Notes: a model not told the origin generated them from the letters alone. A stretch of DNA of 64,000 nucleotides from Apibacter raozihei (GCF_004014855.1 NZ_CP034930.1:1961716-2025715); one strand, 5' to 3'. Shown: positions 9,497-19,233, counted from the first letter of the stretch. A program made the numbers and translations.

Positions 9497-9697
9497 TTAA
9501 TCTTCTACTTCTTCAACATTTTTTTCCATTACTACTTTACCTCTGTAATAAAGTTTACCTTCATGCCAGTATGCTCTGTGAAATAGATGTAATTCACCGG
9601 TAGCAGAACATTTTGCTAATTGAGGAACTGATGCTTTGTAATGAGTTCTTCTTTTATCTCTTCTTGTAGATGACTGACGTCTTTTAGGATGTGCCAT
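9497..9697 (-). CDS. rpmF: 50S ribosomal protein L32
   Basis: A 66-residue basic protein with the L32 start [21 protein letters not shown] and the [17 protein letters not shown] end. L32 binds 23S rRNA near the peptidyl transferase region. Of the two CxxC pairs seen in zinc-binding L32 proteins only one cysteine remains (KCSATGE), so this is the zinc-independent form. It follows the DUF177/YceD gene, a pairing conserved across bacteria. Confidence 0.96.
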   Translation of the reverse strand: MAHPKRRQSSTRRDKRRTHYKASVPQLAKCSATGELHLFHRAYWHEGKLYYRGKVVMEKNVEEVED

Positions 9698-9722
9698 AAT
9701 TCCTTAAGTATATTTTTTATTT

Positions 9723-10211
9723 TTATTCTGTTTCTGTGTCACCTTCATCAGGTAGACTGTATTTTTCAATTAGGTCTGTATATTCATCTTTATAGCCTTC
9801 GGCATATCTGGGATGAATACGCTTCATAGGTATGGATAAAAGTACGCTTTCAAATATAAACTGGGCAATATTAACGCTATAAGCCCCCATAGGAATGATT
9901 AAAACCTCTTCGTTACTGTCATCAAATTCTTCACCGAATTTGACCAAAATTTTAATTATGTTATGAACAGATTCAACATAAACTTCGTCGGAAATATCAC
10001 ATTCTAATTGAACTTTTCCTTCTGTTTTAATTTCAAGCTCTAAAAATGAAGAATGTTTAGTAAGCGTTGCATCTACTTCAATTTTAGGCTCTTTGAATTC
10101 CTGCTCAAAAGTAAATAAATCAAAAAACTTTTGATCAGCAAACATCTTAAAGCTATGTTTACCAAGCTTTAATGATGAAAATAGGATATCATAATTGCGT
10201 AACTTTTCCAT
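9723..10211 (-). CDS. DUF177 (YceD) family protein
   Basis: The 162-residue acidic protein fits DUF177/YceD: an N-terminal beta-rich half, an internal LECDISDEVYVE segment, a C-terminal NIAQFIFESVLLSIPMKRIHP helix-rich block and an acidic tail. Family members are linked to 23S rRNA accumulation and are encoded just before rpmF, as here (25-base gap). The zinc-ribbon CxRC seen in many relatives is reduced to a single cysteine. The ATG at 10211 is used because the promoter at 10254-10224 covers the longer in-frame start at 10253. Confidence 0.85.
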   Translation of the reverse strand: MEKLRNYDILFSSLKLGKHSFKMFADQKFFDLFTFEQEFKEPKIEVDATLTKHSSFLELEIKTEGKVQLECDISDEVYVESVHNIIKILVKFGEEFDDSNEEVLIIPMGAYSVNIAQFIFESVLLSIPMKRIHPRYAEGYKDEYTDLIEKYSLPDEGDTETE

Positions 10212-10223
10212 AAAAATGGATTG

Positions 10224-10254
10224 CAAATTTAAGCATTTGTTCGGGAACTGCAAA
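10224..10254 (-). promoter_or_regulatory. Promoter for DUF177-rpmF
   Basis: On the minus strand TTTG (10254-10251), 19 bases and TAAATTTG (10231-10224). The ATG at 10211 is 12 bases further on, which settles the start of the DUF177 gene. Confidence 0.75.
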
Positions 10255-10349
10255 TTTTTTTTGTTTTTACTTTAAAGGTAACTTTCTTGTACGTAAAAAA
10301 TTGTATTATTAAACAGGCTTTGTAAAGCCATATTTATATATTAATATTT

Positions 10350-10380
10350 TTTGATTCTGATAAGTTAATATCTACCTTTG
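10350..10380 (+). promoter_or_regulatory. Promoter of the main ATP synthase operon
   Basis: TTTG (10350-10353), a 19-base spacer and TACCTTTG (10373-10380), 20 bases before the atpZ ATG. Confidence 0.75.
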
Positions 10381-10400
10381 CTTATTATATTAAATAATAA

Positions 10401-10595
10401 ATGAAAGATTATGCGTTTTATTCTGGATTAGGAATGCAACTTTTAGTTACGATTTTACTTTTTGCAGGAGCAGGTTTTTATATGGATAAAAAATACAATA
10501 ATAATAATCCTTTGTTTATTATCATATTCAGTCTATTAGGAATAGGGTTAGGCTTGTTCAGTGTAATAAGACAAATAATAAAAAAACAAAAATGA
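10401..10595 (+). CDS. atpZ: AtpZ-type small ATP synthase-associated protein
   Basis: The 64-residue protein has two membrane helices joined by a short charged turn (YMDKKYNNNNP), the form of AtpZ/AtpI family proteins encoded at the front of F1Fo operons. Relatives assist c-ring assembly or magnesium supply at the membrane. It overlaps the next gene by four bases (ATGA), which suggests translational coupling. Confidence 0.75.
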   Translation: MKDYAFYSGLGMQLLVTILLFAGAGFYMDKKYNNNNPLFIIIFSLLGIGLGLFSVIRQIIKKQK

Positions 10596-10969
10596 AAAAA
10601 AATACGTTCTTATATTTATTTATAAACATTCTTTTAGCTATTATCTTTTATATATTGATAAATACATATAATTGGGCTAATGCATCTTTAAAGAATTTTA
10701 CTTCCAATTCCTATATTATTATAAGTTTTTCCTCTGTTTTTGTCTATTTTGGAGCTTTAACAGCCGCTATTATAGATAAAGGTAAAATACTATTTATGTA
10801 TTTATTCTGTTCATTACTGAAGAATGCGATATTATTATATGGTTGTTACAAATATCCGCAAATTGTAAAGGAATTGATTGTTATAATTTGTCTTATTTAT
10901 ATAATATTGATGATTATAGAGATTATATTTATTTTAAAATTAAATAAATACGGAAAGTCTACAGCTTAA
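10592..10969 (+). CDS. Four-helix membrane protein of the ATP synthase operon
   Basis: A 125-residue, very hydrophobic protein with four predicted membrane segments (about residues 5-25, 40-62, 68-88 and 95-118) and a short basic tail. Its place between atpZ and atpB, with an ATGA overlap to atpZ, is where many Bacteroidota carry a poorly conserved membrane protein. It may be a divergent AtpI-like assembly factor. No motif confirms this, and the call rests on position and topology. Confidence 0.6.
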   Translation: MKKNTFLYLFINILLAIIFYILINTYNWANASLKNFTSNSYIIISFSSVFVYFGALTAAIIDKGKILFMYLFCSLLKNAILLYGCYKYPQIVKELIVIICLIYIILMIIEIIFILKLNKYGKSTA

Positions 10970-10992
10970 CTGTATGATTAAAATCATATATA

Positions 10993-11022
10993 TTGGAATT
11001 TTGCTAAAAATAATTATATTTG
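10993..11022 (+). promoter_or_regulatory. Secondary promoter directly before atpB
   Basis: TTG (10993-10995), 19 bases and TATATTTG (11015-11022). It overlaps the longer in-frame atpB start at 10974 and would give the structural ATP synthase genes a transcript independent of atpZ and its partner. It also argues for the atpB start at 11043 (or 11034). Confidence 0.6.
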
Positions 11023-11042
11023 CAAACCTACGAATGAGAAAT

Positions 11043-12143
11043 ATGAAAAGATTTATATTAAGTATTTTAACTCTACTTTTTACAGTAAATTTAGCTTTAG
11101 CTTCGGGTGGCGAAAAACATTCAGAAGAATTCAATCCTACAGAAACTGCCATGCACCATGTTAAAGATTCACATCAGTTTGATATCTGGGGACATGATTT
11201 AACCATTCATTTGCCTATAATTTTATGGACAGAAAATGGGCTGGTAACTTTTTCATCAAAAGAATTTCATGGAGATGATAGTGGTGAAGTTATTGTAGAA
11301 AAAAATGGAATGAAATTTACCAAATTCCATGAAAAAATTTATTATGCTAATTCCAAGAAAAATGATCAGGGTGATTATATTACCGAATCAGCTAAAATTG
11401 TTCATTTAGATGATCAGCATCATCCAATAAATAAAAAGCCATGGGATTTTTCAATAACTAAAAATGTATTTTCAATGTGGTTATCATTAATACTTTTATT
11501 AGTTGTAGCCATCTCTGCAGGTAGGTTTTACAAAACAAGTAAGTATAAAGGAGTGCCTAAGGGAGCAGCAAAAGTAATTGAGCCGCTTGTAGTTTTTGTT
11601 AGAGATGATATAGCAATTCCAAATATAGGAGAAAAAAAATATAAAAAATATATGCCTTATTTATTAACCGTATTTTTCTTTGTATGGTTAAATAATGTAA
11701 TGGGGCTTATACCTTTTTTTCCTTTTGGAGCTAACTTAACCGGAAATATTGCTGTAACATGTACATTAGCTGTATTTACTTTTATAATAACAACCTTCAG
11801 TGGGAATAAAAATTACTGGAAGCATATATTCTGGGCTCCGGGAGTACCCGTACCTATGAAAATATTTTTGGCTCCAATCGAACTGATAGGAATGTTTACA
11901 AAACCATTTTCTTTGATGGTTCGTCTATTTGCTAATATTACAGCTGGACATATCATTATTTTAAGTTTGGTTTCTCTGATATTTGTATTTAAATCTTATT
12001 TAGTTGCACCTGCATCAATTATAGCAGTTGTATTTATAAGTGTAATTGAAATATTAGTTACAGCTTTACAAGCCTACATATTTACAACCTTATCAGCCTT
12101 GTATTTTGGAATGGCTACAGAAGAGCATCACGAAGAACATTAA
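11043..12143 (+). CDS. atpB: ATP synthase Fo subunit a
   Basis: Subunit a forms the two proton half-channels against the c-ring. The N-terminus is a signal-peptide-like stretch (MKRFILSILTLLFTVNLALA) followed by a roughly 100-residue extracytoplasmic extension rich in His, Asp and Glu, typical of Bacteroidota AtpB. The membrane core follows, with the essential arginine in the LMVRLFANITAGH motif and the GLIPFFPFGANLTGN segment. The start at 11043 leaves 366 residues; 11034 and 10974 are in-frame alternatives, the latter inside the promoter. The C-terminus ends in a His/Glu cluster. Confidence 0.93.
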   Translation: MKRFILSILTLLFTVNLALASGGEKHSEEFNPTETAMHHVKDSHQFDIWGHDLTIHLPIILWTENGLVTFSSKEFHGDDSGEVIVEKNGMKFTKFHEKIYYANSKKNDQGDYITESAKIVHLDDQHHPINKKPWDFSITKNVFSMWLSLILLLVVAISAGRFYKTSKYKGVPKGAAKVIEPLVVFVRDDIAIPNIGEKKYKKYMPYLLTVFFFVWLNNVMGLIPFFPFGANLTGNIAVTCTLAVFTFIITTFSGNKNYWKHIFWAPGVPVPMKIFLAPIELIGMFTKPFSLMVRLFANITAGHIIILSLVSLIFVFKSYLVAPASIIAVVFISVIEILVTALQAYIFTTLSALYFGMATEEHHEEH

Positions 12144-12374
<231 letters not shown>

Positions 12375-12387
12375 GACAAAAAAAATG

Positions 12388-12424
12388 AAAACCCGAATTT
12401 AACGGTTGGTTATTCGGGTTTTTC
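12388..12424 (+). terminator. Intercistronic hairpin between atpE and atpF
   Basis: AAAACCCGAAT (12388-12398) pairs with ATTCGGGTTTT (12412-12422) across a 13-base loop and is followed by further T residues. It has the form of a partial rho-independent terminator inside the operon and could also protect the 3' end of an atpE message. Confidence 0.7.
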
Positions 12425-12470
12425 TTATAAGAAAAAATTAATTATTATATAAAGAGTAAAATAAATAGAT

Positions 12471-12965
12471 ATGGATTTATTAACACCTGAAATTGGATTA
12501 GTATTTTGGATGACAATATCCTTCATTGTCTTATTGATATTATTAGGAAAATTTGCCTGGAAACCTATTCTAAAAGCTTTAGAAGACAGAGAAAATACAA
12601 TTCAAAAATCTTTAGATGAGGCTAAAAATGCCAGAGAAGAAATGGCTAAGCTAACATCCGAAAACGAGAAAATACTTAAAGAGGCTCGATTAGAGAGGGA
12701 AAGTATTTTAAAAGAGGCTCGTGAAATTAAAGATAAAATTATCAGTGATGCTAAAGAAGCTGCATCTGATGAAGGAGATAAAATAATAAGAGCAGCCAAA
12801 GAAAGTATTAATAACGAAAGAATTTCTGCAATCAACCAGATCAAAAGTGAAGTGGCAGACTTATCTGTAGATATAGCTAAACAGGTTCTTCAAAAAGAAT
12901 TATCTTCAGAAGAAGAACAGAAAAAGTTAGTTGAATCGTTGGTTAATAAAGCTAAACTTAACTAA
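12471..12965 (+). CDS. atpF: ATP synthase Fo subunit b
   Basis: The 164-residue protein has one N-terminal membrane helix (about residues 8-26) and then a long, highly charged alpha-helical stretch that dimerises to form the peripheral stator stalk linking subunit a to F1. The KFAWKPILKALEDRE motif at the membrane exit is typical of b subunits. The stop is one base before the atpH ATG. Confidence 0.95.
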   Translation: MDLLTPEIGLVFWMTISFIVLLILLGKFAWKPILKALEDRENTIQKSLDEAKNAREEMAKLTSENEKILKEARLERESILKEAREIKDKIISDAKEAASDEGDKIIRAAKESINNERISAINQIKSEVADLSVDIAKQVLQKELSSEEEQKKLVESLVNKAKLN

Positions 12966-12966
12966 C

Positions 12967-13509
12967 ATGGCTGTATCAAGAGTTGCAAGAAGATATGCTT
13001 CAGGGCTTTGGGATTATGCGCTTTCAGTTAACGAAACTGAAGTAGTTGTTCAAGAAGTGCAGTCAATTATAGAGAATATTCAGGAAAACAAGCATTTTCA
13101 ATTGTTTTTAAAATCTCCTATCATTGAAACCTGGAAAAAAATTCAGATTACCGATGAAATATTTAAATCATTTTCTGCCACCACCCGTCATTTCATAACT
13201 TTAGTATTAAAGCATAAAAGAGAAAATATCTTACTTGAAATATCTAAAGATGTTTTAAAACTAAATGACGAATATAAAGGCATACAAAGGGTAGAGATAA
13301 CTTCCTCAGTACCTTTGGATGATGAATTCTTGAATAAAATTATTGCATCAGATCCGAATATTAACCCGGAAAAGGCTATCATTGAAAATATTGTAGATCC
13401 ATCTCTTATAGGCGGTTACATATTACGAATGGAAGATCAACAAATAGATGCAAGCGTTAAAACTAAACTAAATAATATTAAGAAAAAATTAGGTGAAAAA
13501 GTATTTTAA
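12967..13509 (+). CDS. atpH: ATP synthase F1 subunit delta
   Basis: The 180-residue delta subunit attaches the stator stalk to the top of F1. The N-terminal RVARRYASGLWDYA helix and the C-terminal IVDPSLIGGYILRM-DQQIDAS block are the family landmarks. The ATG at 12967 follows the atpF stop by one base; an upstream in-frame ATG at 12931 would overlap the coding end of atpF and add 12 residues not expected in the family. Confidence 0.95.
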   Translation: MAVSRVARRYASGLWDYALSVNETEVVVQEVQSIIENIQENKHFQLFLKSPIIETWKKIQITDEIFKSFSATTRHFITLVLKHKRENILLEISKDVLKLNDEYKGIQRVEITSSVPLDDEFLNKIIASDPNINPEKAIIENIVDPSLIGGYILRMEDQQIDASVKTKLNNIKKKLGEKVF

Positions 13510-13546
13510 GAATATTTTTTGAATTAATTATTAAATAAGAACCACT

Positions 13547-15124
13547 ATGGCAGATATAAAACCAGCAGAAGTTTCTGCAATATTAAAACAACAATTATCA
13601 AATTTTGATCAAAATGTTTCTTTAGATGAAATAGGAACTGTATTACAGGTAGGTGATGGTATTGCTCGTATTTACGGATTGAGTAAAGCAGAACAAGGAG
13701 AATTGGTTCGTTTTTCTAACGGATTAGAAGGAATGGTTCAGAACTTGGAAGAAGATAATGTTGGGGTTATGCTATTTGGAAAATCCAGCGGTATAAAAGA
13801 AGGAGATATAGTTAAAAGAACTAAAACCATAGCGTCAATAAATGTTGGGGATGGAATGATAGGCCGTGTGGTTGATACCTTAGGTATTCCTATTGATGGT
13901 AAAGGTCCGATAACAGGAGAATTGCTTGAAATGCCATTAGAAAGAAAAGCTCCGGGAGTAATATATCGTCAACCTGTAAATGAGCCATTACAAACAGGGA
14001 TTGTTGCTATAGATTCTATGATTCCGATCGGAAGAGGACAAAGAGAGTTAATTATTGGTGACCGTCAGACAGGAAAGTCAACAGTAGCTATTGATACTAT
14101 ATTAAATCAAAGAGAATTTTACGACAGAGGAGAACCTGTATTTTGTATTTATGTTGCAATAGCACAAAAAGCATCTACAGTAGCACAAATAGTAAAAACA
14201 TTAGAAGACAAAGGAGCCATGGCATACACAGTAGTAGTAGCTGCCAATGCTTCAGATCCTGCTCCAATGCAGGTATATGCTCCATTTGCCGGAGCCTCTA
14301 TAGGAGAATTTTTCAGAGATACCGGAAGATCTGCATTAATTATTTATGATGATTTATCTAAACAGGCAGTAGCATATCGGGAAGTATCTCTTTTATTAAA
14401 AAGACCTCCGGGACGAGAAGCTTATCCAGGAGATGTTTTTTACTTACATTCAAGATTATTGGAAAGGGCAGCTAAAATAATAGCTAACGATGAAGTAGCA
14501 TCAAGCATGAACGATTTACCTGAATCTTTAAAAGGAAGAGTAAAAGGAGGTGGATCTTTAACAGCGTTACCAATTATTGAAACGCAGGCGGGAGACGTTT
14601 CTGCCTATATTCCTACCAATGTGATATCGATTACAGATGGTCAGATTTTTCTTGAATCTGATTTGTTTAACTCAGGAGTAAGACCAGCTATCAACGTTGG
14701 TATTTCCGTATCCAGAGTAGGAGGTGCAGCACAAATTAAATCAATGAAAAAAGTTTCCGGAACACTAAAGATCGATCAGGCACAATACCGGGAACTTGAA
14801 GCTTTTGCTAAATTTGGTTCCGATTTAGATGCAGCTACAGCTGCTGTGATTGCTAAAGGAGAAAGAAACGTTGAAATTTTAAAACAATCTGTTAATTCAC
14901 CTATGCCGGTGGAAGAGCAGGTAGCAATAATATATGCAGGGACTCAAAATTTATTAAAATCAGTACCCGTTAATAAGGTAAGTGATTTTAAAGCCAATCT
15001 AACAGATACATTAAGAACTAAGCATGCCGATTTATTGAAAGATATTAAGGCCGGAAAAATAGATAAATCTATAACTGATGCTTTAGATACAATAATAGCT
15101 GAAGTAGTTAAAAATTATTCTTAA
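13547..15124 (+). CDS. atpA: ATP synthase F1 subunit alpha
   Basis: The 525-residue alpha subunit has the Walker A loop GDRQTGKST, the [12 protein letters not shown]alker B region and the [33 protein letters not shown] signature block in the central domain. It alternates with beta in the F1 hexamer, binds nucleotide without catalysis, and supplies the arginine finger ([10 protein letters not shown] region). It has normal length and no truncation. It lies 37 bases after atpH. Confidence 0.97.
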   Translation: MADIKPAEVSAILKQQLSNFDQNVSLDEIGTVLQVGDGIARIYGLSKAEQGELVRFSNGLEGMVQNLEEDNVGVMLFGKSSGIKEGDIVKRTKTIASINVGDGMIGRVVDTLGIPIDGKGPITGELLEMPLERKAPGVIYRQPVNEPLQTGIVAIDSMIPIGRGQRELIIGDRQTGKSTVAIDTILNQREFYDRGEPVFCIYVAIAQKASTVAQIVKTLEDKGAMAYTVVVAANASDPAPMQVYAPFAGASIGEFFRDTGRSALIIYDDLSKQAVAYREVSLLLKRPPGREAYPGDVFYLHSRLLERAAKIIANDEVASSMNDLPESLKGRVKGGGSLTALPIIETQAGDVSAYIPTNVISITDGQIFLESDLFNSGVRPAINVGISVSRVGGAAQIKSMKKVSGTLKIDQAQYRELEAFAKFGSDLDAATAAVIAKGERNVEILKQSVNSPMPVEEQVAIIYAGTQNLLKSVPVNKVSDFKANLTDTLRTKHADLLKDIKAGKIDKSITDALDTIIAEVVKNYS

Positions 15125-15158
15125 TAATCAGTTCGATAAATAAACAGATAAGAGAAAA

Positions 15159-16037
15159 ATGGCAACATTAAAAGAAATACGAAACCGGATTACCTCAGTA
15201 AACTCTACGATGCAGATAACGAGTGCTATGATGATGGTTTCTTCAGCCAAATTAAAAAGAGCACAAGATGCTATCCAACGTTTACGTCCATATTCTGAAA
15301 AAATGCAGGAGCTCTTGTCAAATGTTAGTTCTGCTTCTGACAGTGATGTAGGGGAAGAATATATGAGAACTGGTGAAGTTAAAAAAGTTTTACTTGTAGC
15401 TATAACATCTAACAGAGGGTTAGCAGGAGCTTTTAATTCAACGGTTGTTAAAGCCGTAAAAAATTTACTTGAAAATAAATACAAAAATGTTCAGGTAGAT
15501 ATTTTGACTGTAGGAAAAAAAGCCCATGATATTTTAAGTAAAATAGCACCTATCTATAAAAATTGTAGTAATCTTTGGGATTCTTTATCTTATGATAATG
15601 CAACCGAAATTACTGACGACATAATCGAAAGATTTATATCCGGAGATTATGATAAAATTGAATTGGTATATAACCGATTTAAAAATGTTGTAGTTCAGTT
15701 ATTGCAGGTAGAACAATTTCTTCCTATCAAATTAAATACTGAAACATCTTCTCAGGCTAACGAACATTCTTTAAATACAGACTATATATTTGAACCTTCT
15801 AAAGAGCAAATATTGAAAGAGTTAATTCCAAAAACTTTAAAAGTCCAGTTTTTTAAAGCTATTTTAGATTCTAATGCTGCAGAACACGGAGCCAGAATGT
15901 CTGCGATGCAGTCTGCTACTGACAATGCAACCACTTTGAAGCAAGATCTTATAATTTCATACAATAAAGCCAGACAGGCTTCTATAACCAACGAGCTTAT
16001 CGAGATTGTAAGTGGTGCACAAGCACTTGAAAATTAA
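15159..16037 (+). CDS. atpG: ATP synthase F1 subunit gamma
   Basis: The 292-residue gamma subunit is the rotating central shaft. Both terminal helices are recognisable: the start TLKEIRNRITSVNSTMQITSAMMMVS and the end HGARMSAMQSATDNATTL with YNKARQASITNELIEIVSGA. The central Rossmann-like part has the TSNRGLAGAFN motif. It is the last gene of this operon; atpD and atpC are 14 kb away. Confidence 0.96.
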   Translation: MATLKEIRNRITSVNSTMQITSAMMMVSSAKLKRAQDAIQRLRPYSEKMQELLSNVSSASDSDVGEEYMRTGEVKKVLLVAITSNRGLAGAFNSTVVKAVKNLLENKYKNVQVDILTVGKKAHDILSKIAPIYKNCSNLWDSLSYDNATEITDDIIERFISGDYDKIELVYNRFKNVVVQLLQVEQFLPIKLNTETSSQANEHSLNTDYIFEPSKEQILKELIPKTLKVQFFKAILDSNAAEHGARMSAMQSATDNATTLKQDLIISYNKARQASITNELIEIVSGAQALEN

Positions 16038-16056
16038 AAATTAATTTTAAATTTAT

Positions 16057-16089
16057 AAAAAAGCCTGTTAGTTTCTAACAGGCTTTTTC
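16057..16089 (+). terminator. Terminator of the atpZ-atpG operon
   Basis: A stem of AAGCCTGTTAG with CTAACAGGCTT around a TTT loop has an A tract before it and five T residues after it, 20 bases beyond the atpG stop. Confidence 0.88.
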
Positions 16090-16678
16090 TATTTGTTAAA
16101 TATTAAAATGATTCACTCATTTATTTTAGTATTGTTTAAGAAAATCAAATAAAGCTTAAATTTTAATTTATTTAAGAGACATAAAATAAGAATTTTTTTT
16201 TAGATAAAAAATAAACAAAATAAAAAATAAAATAATATATTTGTGTCTATACAACACATCATTGTATGTTACATCAGCAATGATTGGTTGTAAAACTAAA
16301 ACCAAACCAACAACTATCTTTTTATAAATACTTTTTTTAAAATATTCTTCTGATAAATATATTAACATTTAGTATTCATAAGAAATAGTCGGAACTACAG
16401 AGTAGCAGTAAAAATGAGAATGTTTAACACAATAACATCCGAATATTCAGATTTAAAAGTCGAATATAATATTCAAAAATTACATTTTTGGATTAAGCTA
16501 CTTAACTACACCCATATCTTAAAAAAATACAAATTCTATAATTATTTCTCGGTTTATCAAGTATTATTTAACTTAGATAAATCTAAAAACTTGTATTTAA
16601 TATTCAATCAAGGCACTTGTAACTGTATGATTAATTATACAGTAAATGTAAATAATGTATCACCAAAAAAATGAAATA
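16090..16678. other. 590-base gene-free region with a possible structured leader
   Basis: This very AT-rich stretch has no convincing coding region. An open frame of 86 codons at 16414 has no family resemblance. A TATATTTG box (16236-16243, plus) has no clear -33 partner; just after it lies an inverted repeat ATCATTG/CAATGAT (16258-16284), then a weaker GTTGT/ACAAC pair and T runs near 16318-16340. It may hold a short RNA or a long leader for the GH3 gene. Confidence 0.4.
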
Positions 16679-19138
16679 ATGAAAGTAATAACAAAATCAA
16701 AAATGAAAGTTTTTTCAGCGCTTCTATTGAGTGTTGGAATAGGAACTTCATTTCTTTCAGGACAGGAATCTGGTTCTATGCAAAAAATAATTGTTGACGG
16801 AATAGAATTCTTAGATTTAAACAAGAATGGTAAACTTGATAAATACGAAGATACCCGATTACCTGAGAGTAAAAGAATTGACGATTTAATGTCCAGACTT
16901 ACTCTTAACGAAAAAATAGACCTGGTTATGGGGACGGGGATGAAAGGATTTGAAGGATTGATTAAAGATATGGTTGTAGGAGGTACGGAATATTTAGTTC
17001 CGGGAGCTGCGGGTACCACTTTTCCTTTAGAAAAATATGGGATTCCGGCAGTTGTTATGACCGATGGACCAGCAGGTGTAAGGATTAGTCCTACCAGAAA
17101 AAATACAAATAAAACTTTTTATGCTACAGGGTTTCCCGTTGGAATAGCTTTAGCATCAACCTGGAACTCTCCATTAGTTCAAAGTGTTGGAGAAGCTATG
17201 GGGAACGAAGTTTTGGAATATGGGTCTGATATACAGCTGGCTCCAGCAATTAATATTATGAGAAACCCGCTTTGTGGAAGAAATTATGAATATTATTCAG
17301 AAGATCCATTAATTTCCGGGAAGATAGCAGCCTCAATGATCAATGGTATTCAAAAAAACGGTTCTGGTGTATCTTTAAAACATTATGCAGCCAATAACAG
17401 TGAAAAAAACAGAATGGAATTAAATGTCCATGTTTCACAAAGATCACTAAGAGAAATATATCTCAGAGGTTTTGAAATTGCTGTAAAAGAATCTAATCCG
17501 GCAACTATAATGTCTTCATACAATAAAATCAATGGAGTATATACTTCTGCTGATTACGATTTATTAACTACAATTCTTAGAAATGAATGGGGTTTTAAAG
17601 GTTTAGTAATGACAGATTGGTTAGGAGGGTATAGTAAAGGCTTGGAAGCTTTAAAAGGAAATGCTTCTGAACATTATACTTCTCAACAGCTTAAAGCAGG
17701 TAATGATTTATTAATGCCTGGTATTGCTTTACAAAAACAAGATATACTTAATGACTTAAAATCAGGTACATTAAAAGAAAAAGATTTAAATGTATGTGTG
17801 AAAAGAATTTTAGAAATGGTTTTTGCTTCACAGAAAATGAAAAATTATCAATTTTCTAACAATCCGGATTTAAAAGCTCATGCTTCTATTGCCAGATTAG
17901 CTGCTACAGAAGCCATGGTATTATTAGAAAATAAACAACAAGCTTTGCCTATCACTTCAAGCTCTAATAAATTAGCAGTTTTTGGAAGTTATTCTTATAA
18001 TTTTGTTGCCGGAGGTACAGGAAGTGGAGATGTAAATAAAGCTTATGTGGTTTCATTAACTGATGGTCTTTTAAATGCAGGATTTAAGATTGATTCTGAT
18101 TTAAGTGCAATCTATAAATCTTTCGTAAACCAGGAAGTACTTAAAATTAAAGAAAAGCTTAAAGCAGATCCAATGAATTTGGTTCCGTTGATACCACAAC
18201 CTCAGGTTGATATTGCAACTATTAGAAAAAGTGCTTTACAAAATGATTTAGCTATTTTGACAATAGGCAGAAGTTCAGGTGAGATGGATGACAGAAAAAT
18301 ACAGGATGATTTTTATTTAACTAAAGATGAAATAGGCTTGATAGATAATGTATCCAGAGAGTTTCATTCATTGAATAAAAAAGTTATAGTAGTTATTAAT
18401 GTAGGAGGTCCCGTAGATATAGCGAGCTGGAGTAACAAGGTTGACGGGATTTTACAAGCTTGGTTGCCAGGACAGGAAGGAGGAAACGCTGTAGCTGATG
18501 TACTTACTGGAAAAGTTTCTCCGTCTGGTAAATTGACAATTACCTTCCCTATAAAATATGAAGATGTTTCTACCGCAAGAAATTTCCAAGGTTTTCCAGC
18601 AGACAACCCTACAGACGTTGTTTATGAAGAAGGAGTTTATGTTGGATATAGATACTTCAACACATTTAATGTAAAACCTGCTTATGAATTCGGTTATGGA
18701 CTTTCATATACTCAGTTTGAGTATTCTAACCTGAAAATAAATAATTCAGATTTTACGAAAGAAGTATCAGTAAGTATAGATATCAAAAATATTGGTAAAA
18801 CATCAGGAAAAGAAGCTGCGCAGTTATATCTTTCTGCCCCTGCTGGAAAAATAGACAAACCAGTTAAGGAATTAAAAGCATTTGCTAAAACCAAATTATT
18901 ATTACCAGGAGAAACTCAGACACTAACAATGGTTATAAATCCTAAAGATTTGGCTTCTTTTTATACAGATAAAAGCTCTTGGATAGCAGACAAAGGTACT
19001 TATAAAATCGAAGTCGGAGCTTCTGCTCTTGACTCAAGACAGACTACCACTTTTAATTTAGAAAAAGATATCGTAGTTGAAAAAGTAAATAATGTAATGA
19101 ATCCTAAAGAAAAAATTACTGAGCTTAAACCAAGGTAG
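16679..19138 (+). CDS. Secreted glycoside hydrolase family 3 (beta-glucosidase-like)
   Basis: This enzyme cleaves terminal sugars from beta-linked glycans with retention. After a signal peptide (about residues 1-28) comes the LDLNKNGKLDKYED segment, an EF-hand-like lead-in typical of Bacteroidota GH3 proteins. The TIM-barrel follows, with the KHYAANNSE motif and the nucleophile D313 in VMTDWLGG; then the alpha/beta sandwich (GRSSGEMDDR, LPGQEGGNAVADVL) and a fibronectin type III-like C-terminal domain. No sorting domain for type IX secretion is evident, so it is probably periplasmic. The ATG at 16679 begins the signal peptide; the frame extends to 16655. It stands alone, with no SusC/SusD pair or other glycosidase nearby. 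The exact linkage is not predictable. Confidence 0.9.
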   Translation: MKVITKSKMKVFSALLLSVGIGTSFLSGQESGSMQKIIVDGIEFLDLNKNGKLDKYEDTRLPESKRIDDLMSRLTLNEKIDLVMGTGMKGFEGLIKDMVVGGTEYLVPGAAGTTFPLEKYGIPAVVMTDGPAGVRISPTRKNTNKTFYATGFPVGIALASTWNSPLVQSVGEAMGNEVLEYGSDIQLAPAINIMRNPLCGRNYEYYSEDPLISGKIAASMINGIQKNGSGVSLKHYAANNSEKNRMELNVHVSQRSLREIYLRGFEIAVKESNPATIMSSYNKINGVYTSADYDLLTTILRNEWGFKGLVMTDWLGGYSKGLEALKGNASEHYTSQQLKAGNDLLMPGIALQKQDILNDLKSGTLKEKDLNVCVKRILEMVFASQKMKNYQFSNNPDLKAHASIARLAATEAMVLLENKQQALPITSSSNKLAVFGSYSYNFVAGGTGSGDVNKAYVVSLTDGLLNAGFKIDSDLSAIYKSFVNQEVLKIKEKLKADPMNLVPLIPQPQVDIATIRKSALQNDLAILTIGRSSGEMDDRKIQDDFYLTKDEIGLIDNVSREFHSLNKKVIVVINVGGPVDIASWSNKVDGILQAWLPGQEGGNAVADVLTGKVSPSGKLTITFPIKYEDVSTARNFQGFPADNPTDVVYEEGVYVGYRYFNTFNVKPAYEFGYGLSYTQFEYSNLKINNSDFTKEVSVSIDIKNIGKTSGKEAAQLYLSAPAGKIDKPVKELKAFAKTKLLLPGETQTLTMVINPKDLASFYTDKSSWIADKGTYKIEVGASALDSRQTTTFNLEKDIVVEKVNNVMNPKEKITELKPR

Positions 19139-19198
19139 TCAGTACTAAAATATACAAATTAAGCATAAAATAATTATGCATTTTTGTGGTTTTGTTGG

Positions 19199-19233
19199 GA
19201 GAATTAAGAACAAAGTTCTTAATTCTCTTTTTT
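19199..19233 (+). terminator. Terminator after the GH3 gene
   Basis: GAGAATTAAGAAC pairs with GTTCTTAATTCTC across an AAA loop and is followed by six T residues. Confidence 0.85.

Noticed and set aside
10212..10253. Extended start of the DUF177 gene
   Set aside because: The added codons overlap the promoter at 10224-10254.
10940..11152. Antisense frame over the start of atpB
   Set aside because: Shadow of the atpB coding strand; no independent signal.
16414..16674. Open frame of 86 codons in the gene-free region after atpG
   Set aside because: No family resemblance, composition follows the AT-rich background, and no promoter is placed well for it.
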